From an uncultured Lachnospiraceae bacterium (GTDB lineage Bacteria; Bacillota; Clostridia; Lachnospirales; Lachnospiraceae): a DNA stretch of 47,583 nt. Made by a program: the position numbers and the translations under genes. Each line of letters starts with the position of its first letter. Position 1 is the first letter of the stretch. The notes below the pieces were generated by a model. It was not told where the DNA came from. It searched no databases and saw only the letters and a list, made by a program, of their open reading frames with translations. The DNA lies in the NCBI GenBank assembly GCA_947625205.1, contig CANQNN010000020.1:1-47583 (forward strand), read 5' to 3'. This document shows, piece by piece, positions 26,093 through 34,634 of this stretch.

Positions 26093-26677
26093 TCACTCGA
26101 TCCGCCCCGTATTTTCCCAGTCTTCGCCTATACAAAACCACGCTTTACCGACAATATCCTTCTTTTTGACAGCGCCGATATTACCCGACCGGCTGTCTTC
26201 ACTGCTGTTACGGTTATCTCCCAGCACAAAAAATTCATCCGCGCCCAGCGTCAGTTCATTCCCGGCGATACCCGGATCGGTCATCTGTTCAAAGGCCCCG
26301 TCCTCATCCAACAGGCTGCCGTCAATGTATACGTTTCCGTCCTGAATATGTACGGTTTCCCCCGGAAGACCGATTACCCGCTTCACATAGTAATGGGCGT
26401 TCGGATTGCCGTTCGGAAGAAAAACGACCACGTCGCCCCTCTCCGGCGAAGCCAGTCGGTATATTACCCTGTTGATCAGTATCTCCTGTCCGTTGTACAG
26501 CACAGGCTCCATAGAATCGCCCACGACGCTTGTGCGCATTCCCACGGAATATACGATCACGAATGCAAGAAAAACAGCGATCAGACTGCCGATGATCATC
26601 TCAAAAACGTCTTTTACGACCTTGGGATTTATTCTCTTCTTTTTTTGATAAAAGGTCAGTCCTTTTCTTCCAGCCAC
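26093..26677 (-). CDS. lepB: Type I signal peptidase (second copy)
   Basis: This 194-residue protein has a cytoplasmic Lys/Arg-rich tail, one membrane helix (IIGSLIAVFLAFVIVYSV) and the catalytic motifs GDSMEPVL (Ser) and YYVKRVIGLPGE (Lys), followed by LGDNRNSSEDSR. The GTG at 26677 is preferred over an upstream ATG because GGAGG is 8 nt away. The two copies differ clearly in sequence, so recent duplication is unlikely. Confidence 0.93.
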   Translation of the reverse strand: MAGRKGLTFYQKKKRINPKVVKDVFEMIIGSLIAVFLAFVIVYSVGMRTSVVGDSMEPVLYNGQEILINRVIYRLASPERGDVVVFLPNGNPNAHYYVKRVIGLPGETVHIQDGNVYIDGSLLDEDGAFEQMTDPGIAGNELTLGADEFFVLGDNRNSSEDSRSGNIGAVKKKDIVGKAWFCIGEDWENTGRIE

Positions 26678-26698
26678 GTGTCGTTCCTCCACTTTCGT

Positions 26699-26727
26699 AT
26701 TATACCAATATCGCAGACTAAAAGCAA
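26699..26727 (-). promoter_or_regulatory. Promoter of the lepB-rbgA-lepB-rnhB operon
   Basis: TTGCTT (26722-26727), 17 bp, perfect TATAAT (26699-26704) on the minus strand, ending only about 20 nt before the lepB start. It follows the rplS terminator, so this operon is independently started. Confidence 0.85.
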
Positions 26728-26758
26728 TCTGCCCTCCGCACAAAACAGATATCTACAC

Positions 26759-26796
26759 ATAAAAACAGATACCTTAAATTTCTTCAAGGTATCTGT
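26759..26796 (-). terminator. Intrinsic terminator of rplS
   Basis: A perfect 11-bp stem ACAGATACCTT / AAGGTATCTGT (26765-26775 with 26786-26796), read on the minus strand, is followed by five U residues. Confidence 0.9.
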
Positions 26797-26821
26797 CATT
26801 AAATTTCTCAGGATTCCCGGA

Positions 26822-27166
26822 TCATTTAACCTCTTTGACCTTAGCACTCTTACCGACACGTCCTCTTAAGTAATTCAGCTTCGCACGTCTTACTTTACCT
26901 CTTCTGACTACTTCCACCTTTTCCACGTTAGGGGAATGCACAGGCCATGTCTTCTCAACGCCAACGCCGTTGGACATTTTTCTTACCGTAAAGGTCGCTC
27001 TGTTGCCTCCGCCCTGAATCTTCAATACGGTTCCTTCAAAAACCTGTATTCTCTCGCGGTTACCTTCTTTGATCTTGCCGTATACCTTGACCGTGTCGCC
27101 CACTTTGAAGTCACCGGCTGTCTCTTTCAGCTGTTCCGCTTCAATTTCCCTAATGATCTCGTTCAT
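26822..27166 (-). CDS. rplS: 50S ribosomal protein L19
   Basis: The 114-residue protein is full length for L19, which lies at the 30S-50S interface. It contains [25 protein letters not shown] and the C-terminal [26 protein letters not shown] precedes the ATG. It has its own promoter and a strong terminator, so it forms a single-gene unit although it follows trmD as in Bacillus. Confidence 0.98.
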   Translation of the reverse strand: MNEIIREIEAEQLKETAGDFKVGDTVKVYGKIKEGNRERIQVFEGTVLKIQGGGNRATFTVRKMSNGVGVEKTWPVHSPNVEKVEVVRRGKVRRAKLNYLRGRVGKSAKVKEVK

Positions 27167-27238
27167 AATTTTCCTCCTATCAATGTGGATGTTCTTAATA
27201 CAATCTGTAACAGAGGACCATCTTTTCGCAACAGTAAC

Positions 27239-27267
27239 AATTTAACATACTATGCCATAAAATGCAA
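27239..27267 (-). promoter_or_regulatory. Promoter of rplS
   Basis: TTGCAT (27262-27267), 17 bp, TAAATT (27239-27244) on the minus strand. The resulting leader is about 66 nt and contains GATGGTCC...GAACATCC segments that could pair. An L19-type autoregulatory leader is known in Firmicutes, but I could not match one with confidence. Confidence 0.7.
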
Positions 27268-27311
27268 GAATTTTTTCGTGTCAGCTTTTCACCCGTCAGA
27301 TTTTCACCCCT

Positions 27312-28055
27312 TCATACCGTTCCCCTCTCCGACAAGTATCTCTCATACAGATCCGGCCGCAGCCTCTTTGTTCTCTCAACGGACTGCGCCAGACGCCACT
27401 CCTCCACTCTGGCATGATCGCCGGACAGAAGCACCTCCGGCACCCGCCTGCCACGCCAGACCTCAGGGCGGGAGTACTGGGGATATTCTAACAGTCCGTC
27501 ATGAAACGATTCCGTCACGGCGGAATCATCGTTGTGAAGCACACCCGGAACAAGTCTCGCAATAGCGTCTGTCATCACCATTGCCGGGAGCTCCCCGCCC
27601 GTGAGCACATAATCTCCGATGGAAACATAGTCCGTGACAACTTCCTCCAAAACCCGCTCATCGATCCCCTCATAGTGCCCGCATAGAAAGATCAGATCTT
27701 CCTCTTCGGCCAGCTCTTTTGCCATATCCTGATGAAACGTTCTGCCCTGGGGCGTCACATAGATCACCCGCACTCTGCCGTTTTGCTCCGTCCGGGCGCC
27801 GCTCTCCTGTCTGCGCGCCGCGATCCGTTCCCGCACCGCCATGCAGGCATCGTACACGGGCTGCGCCTGCATCAGCATCCCCGCGCCCCCGCCGTAGGTG
27901 TAATCATCGACCTTGCCGTGCCTGTCAAGCGTATAGTCCCTGATATTTACCGCCTCAATGGAAATACAGCCTTTTTCCGCCGCCCTGCCGATGATGCTGG
28001 TATTCAGTCCCTGCAGCACCATCTCCGGAAAAAGAGTAAGAATATAAAAATTCAT
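27312..28055 (-). CDS. trmD: tRNA (guanine37-N1)-methyltransferase
   Basis: TrmD methylates G37 of tRNAs with SAM bound in a trefoil knot. The 247-residue protein shows NFYILTLFPEM, DDYTYGGGAGMLM, LCGHYEGIDERV and SIGDYVLTGGELPAM, all canonical. GGGAG lies upstream of two adjacent ATGs; 28055 gives 8-nt spacing, 28058 gives 5. It lies 44 bp after rimM. Confidence 0.97.
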   Translation of the reverse strand: MNFYILTLFPEMVLQGLNTSIIGRAAEKGCISIEAVNIRDYTLDRHGKVDDYTYGGGAGMLMQAQPVYDACMAVRERIAARRQESGARTEQNGRVRVIYVTPQGRTFHQDMAKELAEEEDLIFLCGHYEGIDERVLEEVVTDYVSIGDYVLTGGELPAMVMTDAIARLVPGVLHNDDSAVTESFHDGLLEYPQYSRPEVWRGRRVPEVLLSGDHARVEEWRLAQSVERTKRLRPDLYERYLSERGTV

Positions 28056-28099
28056 CATAACCGCTCCCAATCAGAAGTGTCTCTGTTTTCCCCGGATAT

Positions 28100-28606
28100 T
28101 TACAACAATCCGTCCATGATATGAACGGTTATCTTTCCCCGTTTCATATCGACCTCTTTCACGCACTCTTTAATGACCGGCAGAAGCGCCTCCGTTCCGT
28201 TGTCACGCGCAACGACATAAACATCGTTTGCGCCCGTTGTAAGAACATCCTGTATGATGCCCAAAAGCTCCCCGTCCTCGGTCACGACCTCCATGCCGAT
28301 CAGATCTGCGATAAAGTACTCATCCTTCTGGAGCCTGACCGCATTATCTCTCGTGACATACAGCTTCGCACGCCTGTATTTTTCAATGTCATTGATGGAA
28401 TCAAGCCCCTTGAATTTGAGAATGACAAACTGTTTAAAAAATTTAACGTTCTCGATCTCAAGATTTCTGCGTTCCCTGCCATCATCCATAATAACTTCTT
28501 TCAGTTTTCTGAAACGCCCCGCGTCATCCGTTGTGGGAAACACTTTAACCGCTCCCCCGATGCCGTGCGGCTGTGTGATAACGCCTACCTGCAACTCTGA
28601 AACCAT
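28100..28606 (-). CDS. rimM: Ribosome maturation factor RimM
   Basis: RimM helps process the 16S 3' domain. The 168-residue protein has the N-terminal beta barrel (VGVITQPHGIGGAVKVFPTTDD) and the PRC-barrel part (EYFIADLIGMEVVTEDG; ALLPVIKECVKEVD). GGAGGAG lies just upstream of the ATG. A terminator hairpin separates it from khpA and no new promoter is evident, so it depends on read-through. Confidence 0.96.
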   Translation of the reverse strand: MVSELQVGVITQPHGIGGAVKVFPTTDDAGRFRKLKEVIMDDGRERRNLEIENVKFFKQFVILKFKGLDSINDIEKYRRAKLYVTRDNAVRLQKDEYFIADLIGMEVVTEDGELLGIIQDVLTTGANDVYVVARDNGTEALLPVIKECVKEVDMKRGKITVHIMDGLL

Positions 28607-28631
28607 ACGCTCCTCCGCCGCCTGCGAACCC

Positions 28632-28666
28632 GAAAAACAGCCTCATGGGAAACTCCATGAGGCTGT
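28632..28666 (-). terminator. Intrinsic terminator/attenuator between khpA and rimM
   Basis: A perfect 12-bp stem ACAGCCTCATGG / CCATGAGGCTGT (28637-28648 and 28655-28666) with a six-base loop is followed on the minus strand by a U-run (A-run 28633-28637). Confidence 0.88.
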
Positions 28667-28670
28667 CTGA

Positions 28671-28898
28671 TCAGACGATTTCTACATCCACTCTCTTGTT
28701 CTCCTTGGATGATGCAGCCTTTACCACAGAACGGATCGCTTTGGCAATACGCCCCTGTTTGCCGATCACCTTACCCATATCAGACGGTGCGACATGAAGC
28801 TCAACGGTAATGTTCTTACCCTCTTCTTTCTCCGTCACAACCACTTCATCCGGGTTTTCGACAAGAGCTTTTGCGATCACTTCAACCAATTCTTTCAT
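28671..28898 (-). CDS. khpA: KH-domain RNA-binding protein KhpA (YlqC)
   Basis: The 75-residue protein is a single KH domain with GKVIGKQGRIAKAIR as the GxxG loop. KhpA with KhpB (Jag) is a RNA-binding pair affecting division and envelope in Gram-positives. GGAGG lies ahead of the ATG at 28898. It sits between rpsP and rimM as in Bacillus. Confidence 0.95.
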   Translation of the reverse strand: MKELVEVIAKALVENPDEVVVTEKEEGKNITVELHVAPSDMGKVIGKQGRIAKAIRSVVKAASSKENKRVDVEIV

Positions 28899-28955
28899 AG
28901 TCCACCTCCAAAAGCCTTGCTGTCTGAGCACTTCCTGTAAAGTGCCTTTCAGTTG

Positions 28956-29201
28956 CTATTTTGTTATACCTACGCTCTTGAAAATTCTGCTGACGATCTC
29001 TGTCGGCTGGGCGCCGTTAGCAAGCCATTTTCTGGCTGCCTCCTCATTCACCTTGTAGGTACTGGGGTCCGTGTTGGGATCGTATGTGCCGATCTCCTCG
29101 ATAAATCTACCGTCTCTCGGGGATCTGGAATCTGCTACAATGATTCTGTAGAAAGGTGATTTCTTCTGTCCCATTCTTCTTAATCTGATCTTAACTGCCA
29201 T
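28956..29201 (-). CDS. rpsP: 30S ribosomal protein S16
   Basis: The 81-residue protein shows [23 protein letters not shown] and [12 protein letters not shown], both characteristic. The ATG at 29201 has GGAGG 8 nt upstream. It follows ffh by 43 bp and is in the ylxM-ffh-rpsP-khpA unit. Confidence 0.98.
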   Translation of the reverse strand: MAVKIRLRRMGQKKSPFYRIIVADSRSPRDGRFIEEIGTYDPNTDPSTYKVNEEAARKWLANGAQPTEIVSRIFKSVGITK

Positions 29202-29244
29202 TTTCTTTGCCTCCATGTATAAAATATTGTTTATGATTAAAACC

Positions 29245-30612
29245 CTAAAACGGGAATTTCATACCGCCCAGGCCGCCGAACATACCGCGTCCTTTCCTGC
29301 CGCCCATCATGCCGGGGATCTGTTTCATCATTTTCTGCGACTGTTCAAACTGCTTGATAAACCTGTTGACGACTGCAATATCGACGCCTGATCCTCTTGC
29401 GATCCGGGATTTTCTGCCGGGATTCAGTATCTTGGGATTTCTGCGCTCTTCCGGAGTCATGCTGAGAACGATCGCCTCCATATGCGAAAGCTGTTTCTCG
29501 TCAACCGCCGCCTCAAGATCGCCCATCTGCTTTCCCATGCCGGGCAGCATACCCAGCAGACTCGACAGACCGCCCATATTGCGCATCTGCTTCATGCTCT
29601 CCAGGTAGTCCTCAAAATCGAACTTACCCTTCTTCATACGGGCCGCCATCTCTTTTTCTTTCTCTTCATCAATATCGATGTTCTGCTGCGCCTTCTCGAT
29701 CAAAGTCAGCACATCGCCCATGCCAAGTATCCGGCTTGCCATACGGTCGGGATAGAACTGCTCCAGATCTGAAAGCTTTTCACCCATACCAACGTACAGG
29801 ATCGGCTTGCCTGTGACCGCCTTGATGGAAAGTGCCGCACCGCCTCTGGAATCACCGTCCATCTTGGACAGGATGACTCCGTCTATTCCGATCTTATCGT
29901 CAAAATCCTTGGCGACATTGACGGCGTCCTGACCGGTCATGGCGTCCACCACCAGAAGCGTCTGGTGCACATCGACATTCTGCTTGATCTCCTGAAGCTC
30001 CGCCATCATCTCCTCATCAATATGGAGACGGCCCGCCGTATCCAGGATCACAACGTTATGCCCGTTCTTCTCCGCGTGTTCTATGGCCGCCCTGGCGATA
30101 TTGACAGGCTTATGGTTCTCACCCATAGAGAAAACATCCGTCTGCTGCTTCTCACCGTTTATCTGCAGCTGCCTAATGGCCGCCGGTCTGTAGACGTCGC
30201 ATGCCACAAGCAGCGGTTTCTTACCCTTTAATTTTAATTTGCCCGCGATCTTGGCGGTAGTGGTCGTCTTACCTGCGCCCTGAAGGCCGCACATCATAAT
30301 GACCGTGATCGATTTGCCCGGCTGCAATGTGATCTCTGTTGTCTCAGAGCCCATTAACGCAACCATCTCTTCATTGACGATCTTTATAACCGTCTGCCCG
30401 GGGTTCAGTCCGTTCAGAACATCTGCTCCTATAGCGCGCTCCTCCACGGATTTGACGAACTGCTTTACGACCCTGAAGTTGACGTCTGCCTCCAAAAGCG
30501 CGATCCTGACTTCTTTCAAAGCGGTTTTGACATCTTCCTGCGTAAGACGGCCCTTGCCTCTCAGACTCTTAAAAACATTCTGCAATTTATCGGTAAGACT
30601 CTCAAATGCCAT
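29245..30612 (-). CDS. ffh: Signal recognition particle GTPase Ffh
   Basis: Ffh with 4.5S RNA targets nascent membrane proteins. The 455-residue protein has the N helical bundle, the G domain with [27 protein letters not shown] and [12 protein letters not shown], and the Met-rich M domain (ending [11 protein letters not shown]...[12 protein letters not shown]). Its receptor ftsY is at 39937-40938. It follows ylxM by 61 bp. Confidence 0.98.
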   Translation of the reverse strand: MAFESLTDKLQNVFKSLRGKGRLTQEDVKTALKEVRIALLEADVNFRVVKQFVKSVEERAIGADVLNGLNPGQTVIKIVNEEMVALMGSETTEITLQPGKSITVIMMCGLQGAGKTTTTAKIAGKLKLKGKKPLLVACDVYRPAAIRQLQINGEKQQTDVFSMGENHKPVNIARAAIEHAEKNGHNVVILDTAGRLHIDEEMMAELQEIKQNVDVHQTLLVVDAMTGQDAVNVAKDFDDKIGIDGVILSKMDGDSRGGAALSIKAVTGKPILYVGMGEKLSDLEQFYPDRMASRILGMGDVLTLIEKAQQNIDIDEEKEKEMAARMKKGKFDFEDYLESMKQMRNMGGLSSLLGMLPGMGKQMGDLEAAVDEKQLSHMEAIVLSMTPEERRNPKILNPGRKSRIARGSGVDIAVVNRFIKQFEQSQKMMKQIPGMMGGRKGRGMFGGLGGMKFPF

Positions 30613-30673
30613 ATGCTTCTATGCCTTTCCCATGCAATGTCAAATTCCTGTACTGTCTGCCATTTCCGTAGTT

Positions 30674-31027
30674 TTATAATTCCTGCAGAATCTCCTCCGA
30701 CAGTTTTCTAACCTGCGTACCGTATGCGGCCATATCCGCCTTCCCGTTGTTCATATACTGCTCCGACAGTTTGCCGATCAGTGCGACCTTCTCCTTGACG
30801 CTCTCAAACTTTGCCACAAGACGCAGCTTAGATTCGTATTCCTTAAGCGTTTTATCGCACCGTCTGACAATATCGTGAACCGCCTGTCTGCTGATGCCTT
30901 CCTCCTGGGCGATCTCGCCTAAGGAAAGATCGTTGTAAACAACGCCCTCATAAATCTGTCTCTGATGCGCGGTCAGCAGTTCACCATAAAAATCATATAA
31001 TAGACCCTGTTCTACGATTTTTTCCAT
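30674..31027 (-). CDS. ylxM: YlxM/p13 family SRP-associated HTH protein
   Basis: The 117-residue protein has a sigma-70 region 4-like helix-turn-helix (LSLGEIAQEEGISRQAVHDIVRR). YlxM always lies upstream of ffh in Firmicutes and has been shown to modulate SRP GTPase activity in streptococci. The ATG at 31027 has GGAG 9 nt upstream; the alternative at 31054 lacks one. Confidence 0.95.
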   Translation of the reverse strand: MEKIVEQGLLYDFYGELLTAHQRQIYEGVVYNDLSLGEIAQEEGISRQAVHDIVRRCDKTLKEYESKLRLVAKFESVKEKVALIGKLSEQYMNNGKADMAAYGTQVRKLSEEILQEL

Positions 31028-31072
31028 TTCAAAAGCTCCGGTCAGATGTTTCATGTCAAACCCGACTTTTGC

Positions 31073-31101
31073 ATTTTACTATACAAGAAAAACGGTGTCA
31101 A
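31073..31101 (-). promoter_or_regulatory. Promoter of ylxM-ffh-rpsP-khpA
   Basis: TTGACA (31096-31101), 17 bp, TAAAAT (31073-31078) on the minus strand, about 45 nt before the ylxM start. The -35 lies inside an inverted repeat (next entry). Confidence 0.9.
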
Positions 31102-31119
31102 GTATTTTTTCTTGACACC
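31094..31119. promoter_or_regulatory. Perfect 9-bp inverted repeat in the ylxM/tspO divergent promoter region
   Basis: GGTGTCAAG (31094-31102) and CTTGACACC (31111-31119) flank TATTTTTT. Each arm contains TTGACA on one strand. The minus-strand one is the ylxM -35; the plus-strand one (31112-31117) is followed after 17 bp only by AATATT (31135-31140), a weak -10 toward tspO. It could be a repressor operator or simply two facing -35 boxes. Confidence 0.6.
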
Positions 31120-31207
31120 TGTGCAATATCCTGAAATATTACTGTCACACTACATATTTCCCGCTTCCCTGTCATATTATGAACTAAAGAATATGCAGGA
31201 CGAAATC

Positions 31208-31672
31208 ATGAAAATAAAAGACAGAAGCGAGCTTATCATCGCAATACTGATACCCATTGCCGTCGGGACACTGTCGGCGCTGTTCGCCGGCAATATGAAC
31301 GTCTATTCCGTCATCAATAAGCCTTCGTTGAGCCCGCCGGGCATTCTTTTTCCGATCGTATGGACGATACTGTACATTCTGATGGGAATCTCTTCGTACA
31401 TAATATACGAATCGGACGCTCCCGGCAGAAGCGCCGCGCTTCAGACATATGTATTACAGTTATTTTTCAATTTTTTCTGGAGCATCCTGTTTTTCAGGTT
31501 CGATCTGTATTTTACATCGTTTGTATGGCTGCTTGCACTCATCTTTCTTATCGTTAAGATGATATGGCAGTTCAACCGGATCGATCATACAGCGGCCCGG
31601 CTGCTGATCCCCTATTTGCTGTGGTGCCTTTTCGCAGCGTATCTGAACTTCATGATATTCCGGCTCAACTAA
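31208..31672 (+). CDS. TspO/MBR family membrane protein
   Basis: The 154-residue protein has five predicted membrane helices and family motifs: KPSLSPPGILFPIVWTILY (the W-x-x-L-Y helix), LQLFFNFFWSILFF and PYLLWCLFAAYLNFMI. TspO proteins bind tetrapyrroles and, in bacteria, are linked to oxidative or stress responses. AGGA lies 8 nt upstream of the ATG at 31208. It is a lone plus-strand gene among minus-strand genes, divergent from ylxM and convergent with the peptidase-like gene. Confidence 0.93.
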   Translation: MKIKDRSELIIAILIPIAVGTLSALFAGNMNVYSVINKPSLSPPGILFPIVWTILYILMGISSYIIYESDAPGRSAALQTYVLQLFFNFFWSILFFRFDLYFTSFVWLLALIFLIVKMIWQFNRIDHTAARLLIPYLLWCLFAAYLNFMIFRLN

Positions 31673-31744
31673 ACCGGGCCGGAATACCGTTCGATCATGA
31701 TAACGGGCAGATAGTTGCGCACCCGCACCGGAGGCTGTATCAGT

Positions 31745-32416
31745 CTACTCTGTAATGATTTCCAGATACCCTACCATCTTGGCATGGTCAAATTCCCTGA
31801 TGATACCGAGATTGGGGTCGTAATACTGTCCGTCATATCCCACTAAGTAATGGCTGTACCGCCCCATTTTCTCCATGATAATACAGCACTTTGGAAGCTC
31901 CACGCACTTACCCAGCGTATAAACGATCTTGTCCGCATAACGCATTCCCAGATAATCAAGCGTAACGATCATCTTACTCATGTTTGCCTGCCACTCGCGG
32001 CACTTCATGATATCGCACGCCTCGTCCAGCGTAGTCCCTGCGATCATGGCTATGCAAGCCTGTCCGCACAGGCCGTCCCAGGGCTGCGTTACAAGCTCAA
32101 TACCGTCGATCTTACGGATCGGATTCTGCACACTGTAAGGGCTGTTACCGCTTATCCCTGCCACATTACCCACTATTTCAATAGACATATTATATTTTTT
32201 CCCAAGCTCTACCTTCGACAGTGTATCCTGGCTCACGGGAATATCATAATACCCCTGCCCCCTCGGCACAAGATCACAGATAAAGCACACGTCGCCGAAG
32301 CACACTCTTGCGGGGGCGTCTCCGACTTTTTCACAAACCTCCCATACATTAAACGGTACGGCGATCGTGTTCTCATTCTCTCTGAGTTCTACTGTTCCTT
32401 CAAATTCGTATTTCAT
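31745..32416 (-). CDS. DUF1905-like domain fused to a C39/papain-like cysteine peptidase domain
   Basis: The first 85 or so residues of this 223-residue protein resemble the DUF1905 beta-barrel (TIAVPFNVWEVCEKVGDAPARV, then GYYDIPV and ELGKKYNMSIEIV). The second half reads as a papain-like fold of the C39-like group: Cys in WDGLCGQACIAMIAG, His in RYSHYLVGYDG and Asp in YYDPNLG would form the triad. No signal peptide is seen, so it is probably cytoplasmic. The combination of the two domains is unusual. AAAGGG precedes the ATG. It follows the GH25 gene by 65 bp. Substrate and role are unknown; the DUF1905 call is less sure than the peptidase call. Confidence 0.7.
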   Translation of the reverse strand: MKYEFEGTVELRENENTIAVPFNVWEVCEKVGDAPARVCFGDVCFICDLVPRGQGYYDIPVSQDTLSKVELGKKYNMSIEIVGNVAGISGNSPYSVQNPIRKIDGIELVTQPWDGLCGQACIAMIAGTTLDEACDIMKCREWQANMSKMIVTLDYLGMRYADKIVYTLGKCVELPKCCIIMEKMGRYSHYLVGYDGQYYDPNLGIIREFDHAKMVGYLEIITE

Positions 32417-32481
32417 GCGTTTTCCCTTTCCCGGTTATCTGCCGTCTGCGCAGCAAAAAACCGTTACAACCATTTGTTGAT

Positions 32482-33603
32482 CTACTCGCCGGACAGATTA
32501 TCAAAACTGATATTCAGATCCACTTCCGTACCGATCCCGTCCACTTTGCCCGTATCGGTATACTGCCATATTTTAAAATCATACGGATAATAGAATTCCT
32601 TGTCATAATAGGCAAACCACTTATCATACTCTTCCAGCTGTTCCAGATCGAGCATCAGCATGAAAGTTTTCAGATTGCCGTATATCATCGGCGTATAGCC
32701 TGCTTCCCTGATCATCTCGCAGAAGGCGATACAGTACTGCGTCCGCTCTTCCCTGGTCAGCTCCGCCGTCCGCGCATTGTTACTGTTCACGGCCTCCACG
32801 TCTATCACGACCGGATAATCTACCTTATACGGTTCTATCATATCCAGCACGTACCTGGCTTCTTCCTCCGCCTCTGCGATACTGGTCGCCTGGGTAAAGA
32901 AATACACGCCGATGCCAATGCCGTTTTTTTCCGCACCCTTAATATTATCCTCGAATGTCTCATCCTCCTGGATCTCGCCCTTCGTATAGCCTCTGATACC
33001 CAGTCGTATAAAAGCATATTCCACATCATCGGCCGCCACTCTGTCCCAGTCTATTTCGCCCTGATACCTGGATACGTCGATCCCTTTGTGGGATACTTTT
33101 TCTCCGTTTTCATAATACGCCATATTCATATCGTCATCAGAAACCAACTGCTCCGGATCGTATGTATTGTGTTTCAGCTCATCCGTGATCGGGAAAAAAT
33201 AATACTGGCCCGCATCCGCCACAACGATCTCATCCGGATAAAAATACCGCAGCATTGCTGTTGCGCCGTCTCCCGACAGCATAAGTTCCTTCAGCTTATT
33301 CAGAAACTCTTTCGACACCTCATCGCCCGTCCTGGCGACCGCTTCCTCAACCGCCGAATCGATCAGCGCATCCACCTGATCCTGCGTGTAGGTGACCGCC
33401 TCTTTTTCACGCAGGTCATCCAGTTCGTTCATAACCGCTATATTCTCCAGTTTGGCGGCACGGTATCTAAACACCGTCACCAGGCAGATGGTGATCGCCA
33501 TAAGCGTCACCACGCACAGCACGATCGAGCCGAACAGTATTCCGTTTTCATTACTCTTTCGTTTTTTCCTGCGTTTCTTATTCTGCAAAATATTATCCTG
33601 CAT
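32482..33603 (-). CDS. Membrane-anchored GH25 lysozyme-like muramidase
   Basis: This 373-residue protein has a basic N-terminus (KKRRKKRKSNE), one membrane helix (about 22-45), a coiled/acidic linker and a GH25 domain from about 175. GH25 markers are KGIDVSRYQGEIDW, AFIRLG, IGVYFFTQA, and the catalytic DVEAV (Asp-x-Glu). It would cut peptidoglycan at the outer face of the membrane. AAGGAG precedes the ATG. It lies 19 bp downstream of the YitT gene. Confidence 0.92.
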   Translation of the reverse strand: MQDNILQNKKRRKKRKSNENGILFGSIVLCVVTLMAITICLVTVFRYRAAKLENIAVMNELDDLREKEAVTYTQDQVDALIDSAVEEAVARTGDEVSKEFLNKLKELMLSGDGATAMLRYFYPDEIVVADAGQYYFFPITDELKHNTYDPEQLVSDDDMNMAYYENGEKVSHKGIDVSRYQGEIDWDRVAADDVEYAFIRLGIRGYTKGEIQEDETFEDNIKGAEKNGIGIGVYFFTQATSIAEAEEEARYVLDMIEPYKVDYPVVIDVEAVNSNNARTAELTREERTQYCIAFCEMIREAGYTPMIYGNLKTFMLMLDLEQLEEYDKWFAYYDKEFYYPYDFKIWQYTDTGKVDGIGTEVDLNISFDNLSGE

Positions 33604-33622
33604 ATGCTCTCCTTACGTCTTT

Positions 33623-34531
33623 TTATATCCGTTCGCTGAAATAGCTTTTATACCCTTCCCCGAAAATCTCCGAAGCGCTCGTAATGATCATGAAAGAGTC
33701 GGCGTCCTCCTCCTTCACGATCTTCTCCACCCGGGGATATACCGTCTTCTTCATGGCGCACATGATCACCTGTTTTTCATTGCCGCTGTAGGCGCCGTGC
33801 GCGTTTATCAGGGTGGTGCCTATATGAAGCTCCTCCAGAATGCGTTTCGTGATTCTGTCATGCTGATTGCTGATAATATATAAAAGCTTAGCCTCATCCC
33901 GTCCGTAGAGCACCACATCAAGCGCGAACGAAGTGCAGCTTACCAGAATCGCCGCATACAGCGCCGCATCGATATCGCCGAACACGATACCCGATATCGT
34001 CACGACAATGGCATCCGCGACAAAAAAAAGATTTCCCGTCTTCAAATGGGGCAGTCTTATGCGGAGCGCTTTCACAATAATATCCATCCCGCCGGTAGTT
34101 GCGCCCGCCTTAAAGATCACGCCCACCGATACCGCCGTGAGTATCCCGCCTGCCACCGCTGCCAACAGTCTATCATACGTTGCCGCCCTGCAGGATGATA
34201 AAATATTGGTAAAGATGGATATGAGTACCGTGGCATAGATCGTAGACAATGTGAACTTCAGTCCAAACTGCCATATTGCAAAGACAAGGATCGGTATGTT
34301 TAAAAACAGGATCAGCGTGCCCGTGCTCACGGGAAGTACCCTGTTTAACACAATGGATATGCCGGTCACTCCGCCGGGCGCCATGTTATTCGGATCGATA
34401 AACAGGCTCACCGCGACAGCATAGACGACAGACGCCGCTGTTATAATAATATATTTCTTTACCCATCCGGTCTTGCTTCTTTTTGAGATTTTTTTATTTT
34501 TTTTCGGGTCGATTGCTTTGCTGTGCTTCAT
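33623..34531 (-). CDS. YitT family membrane protein (DUF2179 C-terminus)
   Basis: The 302-residue protein has a basic N-terminus, about five to six hydrophobic helices starting at IIITAASVVYAVAVSLF, the family text NNMAPGGVTGISIVLN, GGMDIIVKAL and LYAAILVSCTSFALDVVLYG, and a soluble DUF2179 tail (ISNQHDRITKRILEEL, then TVYPRVEKIVKEED). YitT proteins are thought to be transporters of unknown substrate. It heads a yitT-GH25-peptidase run. A TATAAA lies at about 34580 on the minus strand without a clear -35. Confidence 0.93.
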   Translation of the reverse strand: MKHSKAIDPKKNKKISKRSKTGWVKKYIIITAASVVYAVAVSLFIDPNNMAPGGVTGISIVLNRVLPVSTGTLILFLNIPILVFAIWQFGLKFTLSTIYATVLISIFTNILSSCRAATYDRLLAAVAGGILTAVSVGVIFKAGATTGGMDIIVKALRIRLPHLKTGNLFFVADAIVVTISGIVFGDIDAALYAAILVSCTSFALDVVLYGRDEAKLLYIISNQHDRITKRILEELHIGTTLINAHGAYSGNEKQVIMCAMKKTVYPRVEKIVKEEDADSFMIITSASEIFGEGYKSYFSERI

Positions 34532-34634
34532 GCAGGACTCTCCTTATGGAAATAATATGCCGGCATGTTTTTCTGCCATTTTATAGCATATCCTGTTTTC
34601 CACAATTCATGACACAAGGATCCTGCATCGGATA

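Noticed and set aside
31656..31686. Inverted repeat TATTCCGGC/GCCGGAATA at the tspO stop
   Set aside because: A 13-nt loop and no U-run follow, so a terminator is not supported.
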